In this document: in pieces, positions 6,400 to 8,390 of the stretch
How positions within the stretch are numbered: the first letter of the stretch is position 1
How the letters are laid out: every line of letters begins with the position of its first letter
Source: JACCZZ01 sp044227805
GTDB taxonomy: Bacteria; Bacteroidota; Bacteroidia; Chitinophagales; UBA10324
Direction: 5' to 3'
Assembly (NCBI GenBank): GCA_044227805.1
Contig: JBGAWA010000132.1
Span: forward strand, 1 to 8,390
DNA length: 8,390 bases
The notes under the pieces: generated by a model
What the model saw: the letters and a program-made list of their open reading frames with translations, nothing else
Databases searched by the model: none
Told to the model about the DNA's origin: nothing
Translations under genes and position numbers: made by a program

Positions 6400-6534
6400 C
6401 GCGACGAATTGGCGCTACTATGGGGTTGCGCATTTTTACAAGAGAAGAAAATGTATGTCAAACCCTTAGCAGTTCCTCGTCGGGTTAAACCGCTGCTCTT
6501 TTGAAAAGCAAGATGCGGATAATTAACCGACTAT

Positions 6535-7211
6535 TCAATACCCGCTCGTTTTATGACCGGAGTTCATCATTTGCTGTTGAATTTCGAGGTCCTTTTTCTT
6601 ATGTCCTCGTCTCAGGCGGTTGGCTTTCTGATCAGTTTCCGCCTGGTTGATAATACCCGGCAATGGCGGATTTTTGGAATAGGTATCCTGCCGGGAACGA
6701 GGTTATCAAAATCTCTCAACTTCGTATCCAGCACCTTCTGCGCCGCTGTAATCTGAATTCCTACGGCTGCCACGGTCACATCACGCAATTTTTCGTACTA
6801 TTTCTTCGGCATGGAGACTTGTCGGCTGTGGTTGAAGTGACAAACGCTCCACCCAAATCAAAGAAAACCTTTCAGATCCACACCACCTGCTTTCTGTTCA
6901 ACTTGCGCATAAACATCCACCAGGTTATTGCCAAACGCTTTAATCTCGGTATTGTCGAAGAATACTCTTCCTGGCATCTCCTTTTACATTGTAGTTTTTC
7001 ATATACTTCAACAGGTCACGCTCCACATCTTCTTTGATGCGCTAGATATAAACTTAAACACCTGTTCACCTAAGCGCCATCCTTTCTTGATTCTTTTACC
7101 TCAATCATAATTTTTTTTTTAATTGAACGGGAGCCGCTGCACTAGTTCCTGCGCCAAGGTGACCTTTGCTGTCATCAGTAAGGTTATAATGGGAATAAAA
7201 AGATTTTTCAT
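6535..7211 (-). pseudogene. Frameshifted gene for an exported protein of unknown function
   Basis: No single frame is long here, but reading leftward and switching frames gives a consistent protein of roughly 220 residues. It starts at the ATG at 7211 with a clear signal peptide (MKNLFIPIITLLMTAKVTLA). The blocks that follow are GTSAAAPVQLKKK, MIEVKESRKDGA, LGEQVFKFIS, RIKEDVERDLLKYMKNYNV, FFDNTEIKAFGNNLVDVYAQ, VFFDLGGAFVTSTTADKSP, HAEEIVRKIA, VTVAAVGIQITAAQKVLDTK and NQAETDQKANRL, then the Lys/Gln-rich KKDLEIQQQMMN. Breaks lie near 7153, 7115 (a run of ten A), 7072, 7043, 6960, 6868, 6813, 6783 and 6694, with probably two more below 6680. Shifts go both ways. The end at 6535 is the first stop in the last frame and is uncertain. 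I do not know the family; the charged C-terminus may be a coiled coil. Either a decayed gene or sequencing indels; the lack of substitution stops inside blocks favours the latter. Confidence 0.6.
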
Positions 7212-7258
7212 ACATATGCAGTTTTAGTTTATCTATCAATTTCAGCTGGCTGACCTAT

Positions 7259-7269
7259 GGCCAAATTTA
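7259..7269 (-). promoter_or_regulatory. Candidate -7 element for the frameshifted exported-protein gene
   Basis: On the minus strand TAAATTTG (7269-7262) fits TAnnTTTG fully and is followed by GCC. It overlaps the stop codon ending the phospholipase-like frame and lies about 50 bases before the signal-peptide ATG at 7211. No TTG sits 19 bases upstream, so the two genes may instead share a transcript. Confidence 0.3.
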
Positions 7270-7535
7270 TTGGTCATCATGTTCACGGCCGAATACTTTT
7301 CCGTCCCGCCACGCCCTGTCCATGGCTTCCAACTCCTGCTGTTCATCAGGCGATACTGGTACATCCTTCAGGTCGTTTAAATTTGGTTTTCCGGCATTTA
7401 TCCAGGCTGTGTACCAGAAACTCCCCACAGCCAGAATCGTACTCTATTTTACGTTCCTGCATTTATCAGCTTTGCTGGTGTTGCCGTAAATTCCTTTGAA
7501 TAGTACGCACTGTTTCTTTGTTCAAATGCGTATTT
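7267..7535 (-). pseudogene. Out-of-frame C-terminal part of the phospholipase C-like gene
   Basis: The product of the gene at 8271-7522 stops at ...NADPEIRI, but the protein clearly continues in other frames. One frame on it reads YAFEQRNSAYYSKEFTATP then AKL, the next gives MQERKI, and the last gives STILAVGSFWYTAWINAGKP, then SPDEQQELEAMDRAWRDGKV, ending GREHDDQ and a stop at 7269-7267. Breaks lie at the AAA of 7535-7533, at the AAA of 7464-7462, and around 7450-7444. Each is most simply one extra base, and three together restore the original frame: the final stop is in phase with the initial ATG. Such a net-zero set is what indel errors, or decay by chance, would leave. Corrected, the protein is about 333 residues, in keeping with Bacteroidota relatives as I remember them. 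Confidence 0.7.
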
Positions 7536-8271
7536 CAGGATCTGCATTGAACTGCGCCGACAATTCCTTCTCCATGGACAGCACTGAATCTACTTGCAGG
7601 CTGCTGGTAAGCACTACCTTCCACATGTACTCTGAGGGTGACTGTATATATTCAGCTTTCCCAACTAAGTAATCATAGTCATCACCAAATAGCTCAGGAA
7701 TACGCGATTCCCAGAATCCATGAATGCCCGTCTGATTGGTGAGCTGTCCGTTATAGTTATGCGTACAATGCAATGGCACATGTGCATCGGCGATGTAGTG
7801 GCCAATGTCCGCTGAGTATTGAAGTATTCTGTATTTATCCTTTTCCTTAAATGCTTCAGTCAACCGGCTTAGCATCAAAGGGACATACCAGGGAACGATG
7901 CCATGCATGGTTAATGAGTCTTCGCCATATTTGGTTACAGCGTCATTCCAGCGGCGGGGCAAACTGTCATATGGATATACTCCATACCTGTCAAGGTCAA
8001 TATAGTGCCTCGGAGCTTCCGCCGGATTGCTGTACCGCCGCTTATCAGGATCCACTGCATGTGCAGTGATATATTCAATATTGGCTTTGTAAAGCGATAA
8101 CATCTGCGGTGGAAGTGTAAACACAGCGATACGGTTAATTCGCTGATGACCCCAGAATCCCCAAGAGAATACAGCTGAACCTGCCAATACTAGCACAGCG
8201 AAAATAACTATTGCAATCAGTAGAAATTTGCGCACTGACTTATCTGGTTTTTTACAAGTTATGATATCCAT
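7522..8271 (-). CDS. Zinc-dependent phospholipase C / S1-P1 nuclease-like protein (C-terminus frameshifted)
   Basis: 249 residues in this frame. Residues 15-36 are a strongly hydrophobic signal or anchor (KFLLIAIVIFAVLVLAGSAV), and cleavage after Ser36 would expose Trp37 of WGFWGH, the N-terminal Trp ligand that marks this fold. Zinc-site candidates are His42, His89 and Asp92 (APRHYIDLD), His158 and Asp162 in IGHYIADAHVPLH (HxxxD), His164/His168, and His184 with Glu188 in IHGFWES. HxxxE at the last site matches Bacillus phospholipase C rather than S1/P1 nuclease, which has Asp there. The all-helical three-zinc fold acts outside the cytoplasm on phosphodiester bonds, but the substrate of the Bacteroidota members is not established to my knowledge. 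The reading frame ends early through a frameshift at 7535-7533. Start at 8271 fits the signal sequence. Confidence 0.85.
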   Translation of the reverse strand: MDIITCKKPDKSVRKFLLIAIVIFAVLVLAGSAVFSWGFWGHQRINRIAVFTLPPQMLSLYKANIEYITAHAVDPDKRRYSNPAEAPRHYIDLDRYGVYPYDSLPRRWNDAVTKYGEDSLTMHGIVPWYVPLMLSRLTEAFKEKDKYRILQYSADIGHYIADAHVPLHCTHNYNGQLTNQTGIHGFWESRIPELFGDDYDYLVGKAEYIQSPSEYMWKVVLTSSLQVDSVLSMEKELSAQFNADPEIRI

Positions 8272-8297
8272 CAGGCTAATTCATACTCACCTTGCAA

Positions 8298-8306
8298 GCG
8301 ATAATA
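8298..8306 (-). promoter_or_regulatory. Candidate -7 element for the phospholipase C-like gene
   Basis: On the minus strand TATTATCGC (8306-8298) is one base off TATTTTCGC, the element seen at 3057 and 3764. It would start transcription near 8295, about 24 bases before the ATG. The TTG triplets upstream are at spacings of 12 and 23 rather than 19, so support is modest. Nothing else is visible from 8307 to 8390. Confidence 0.3.
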
Positions 8307-8390
8307 CAACCTTATTGTCAAAAATAAATCAATCCGTTGGATTCATCCTTCAGTATTTCACCTATTGTTATTTTTTGCCACTATCTAGTC

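Noticed and set aside
5701..6518. Similar 28-base stretches at 5701-5728 and 6491-6518 (21 of 28 identical)
   Set aside because: A rough estimate expects a few such pairs by chance in a window this size, and neither sits in an equivalent position relative to a gene.
6270..7499. Rightward frames at 6270-6488, 6553-6756, 6663-7037, 6928-7110 and 7257-7499
   Set aside because: The first is an out-of-frame run over the YceI end and its terminator; the others are shadows of the two frameshifted leftward genes, whose minus-strand translation is far more protein-like.
1..8390. CRISPR array, insertion sequence, toxin-antitoxin pair or novel defence system
   Set aside because: No regularly spaced repeats, transposase motifs, terminal repeats or defence-type domains were seen on either strand.

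Overview
The window reads as chromosomal DNA of a Bacteroidota species, probably of the Chitinophagales type. The evidence is moderate GC content, few Shine-Dalgarno sites, recurrent -7 promoter elements of the TAnnTTTG kind, and proteins that resemble this phylum's versions of TatD, tryptophanase, pirin, YceI and a zinc-dependent phospholipase C-like enzyme. The species assignment is an inference from reading, not from a database search.

Left part (1-1080): the first 49 bases hold the start of a leftward gene for an exported protein, with a good promoter at 74-105. Divergent from it is a TatD-family nuclease gene (171-941), followed by tRNA-Ser(GGA) (993-1080). A roughly 470-base stretch without a convincing gene follows. 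It ends in a perfect 17-base dyad and a -7-like element just before the next gene.

Middle part (1553-6340): all genes are rightward and intact. They are a tryptophanase (1553-2926), a small secreted protein with one Asp-rich calcium-loop-like motif (3077-3589), tRNA-Ser(CGA) (3777-3863), an AraC-family regulator (3929-4822), a pirin (4905-5666) and a cytoplasmic YceI protein (5801-6340). The last three look like a regulator with its likely targets, closed by a strong hairpin terminator at 6368-6399. Pirin and YceI are both small beta-barrel proteins tied in other bacteria to stress, quinone or isoprenoid chemistry, so a shared stress or redox role is plausible but unproven.

Right part (6535-8390): two leftward genes converge on the terminator. 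The first (8271 down to 7267) encodes a membrane-anchored or exported zinc-dependent phospholipase C / S1-P1 nuclease-like protein. Its last ~85 codons are knocked out of frame by three indels and then return to the original frame. The second (7211 down to about 6535) encodes an exported protein of unknown function that no single open reading frame reveals. I reconstructed it from about ten conserved-looking blocks separated by single-base shifts. At least twelve frameshifts fall within about 0.9 kb, while the other 7 kb has none. This points to locally poor sequence or a recent burst of decay, and it is the most notable feature here.

I see no mobile element, CRISPR array or recognisable defence system. 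Apart from the frameshifted block, this is mostly ordinary housekeeping and metabolic DNA.
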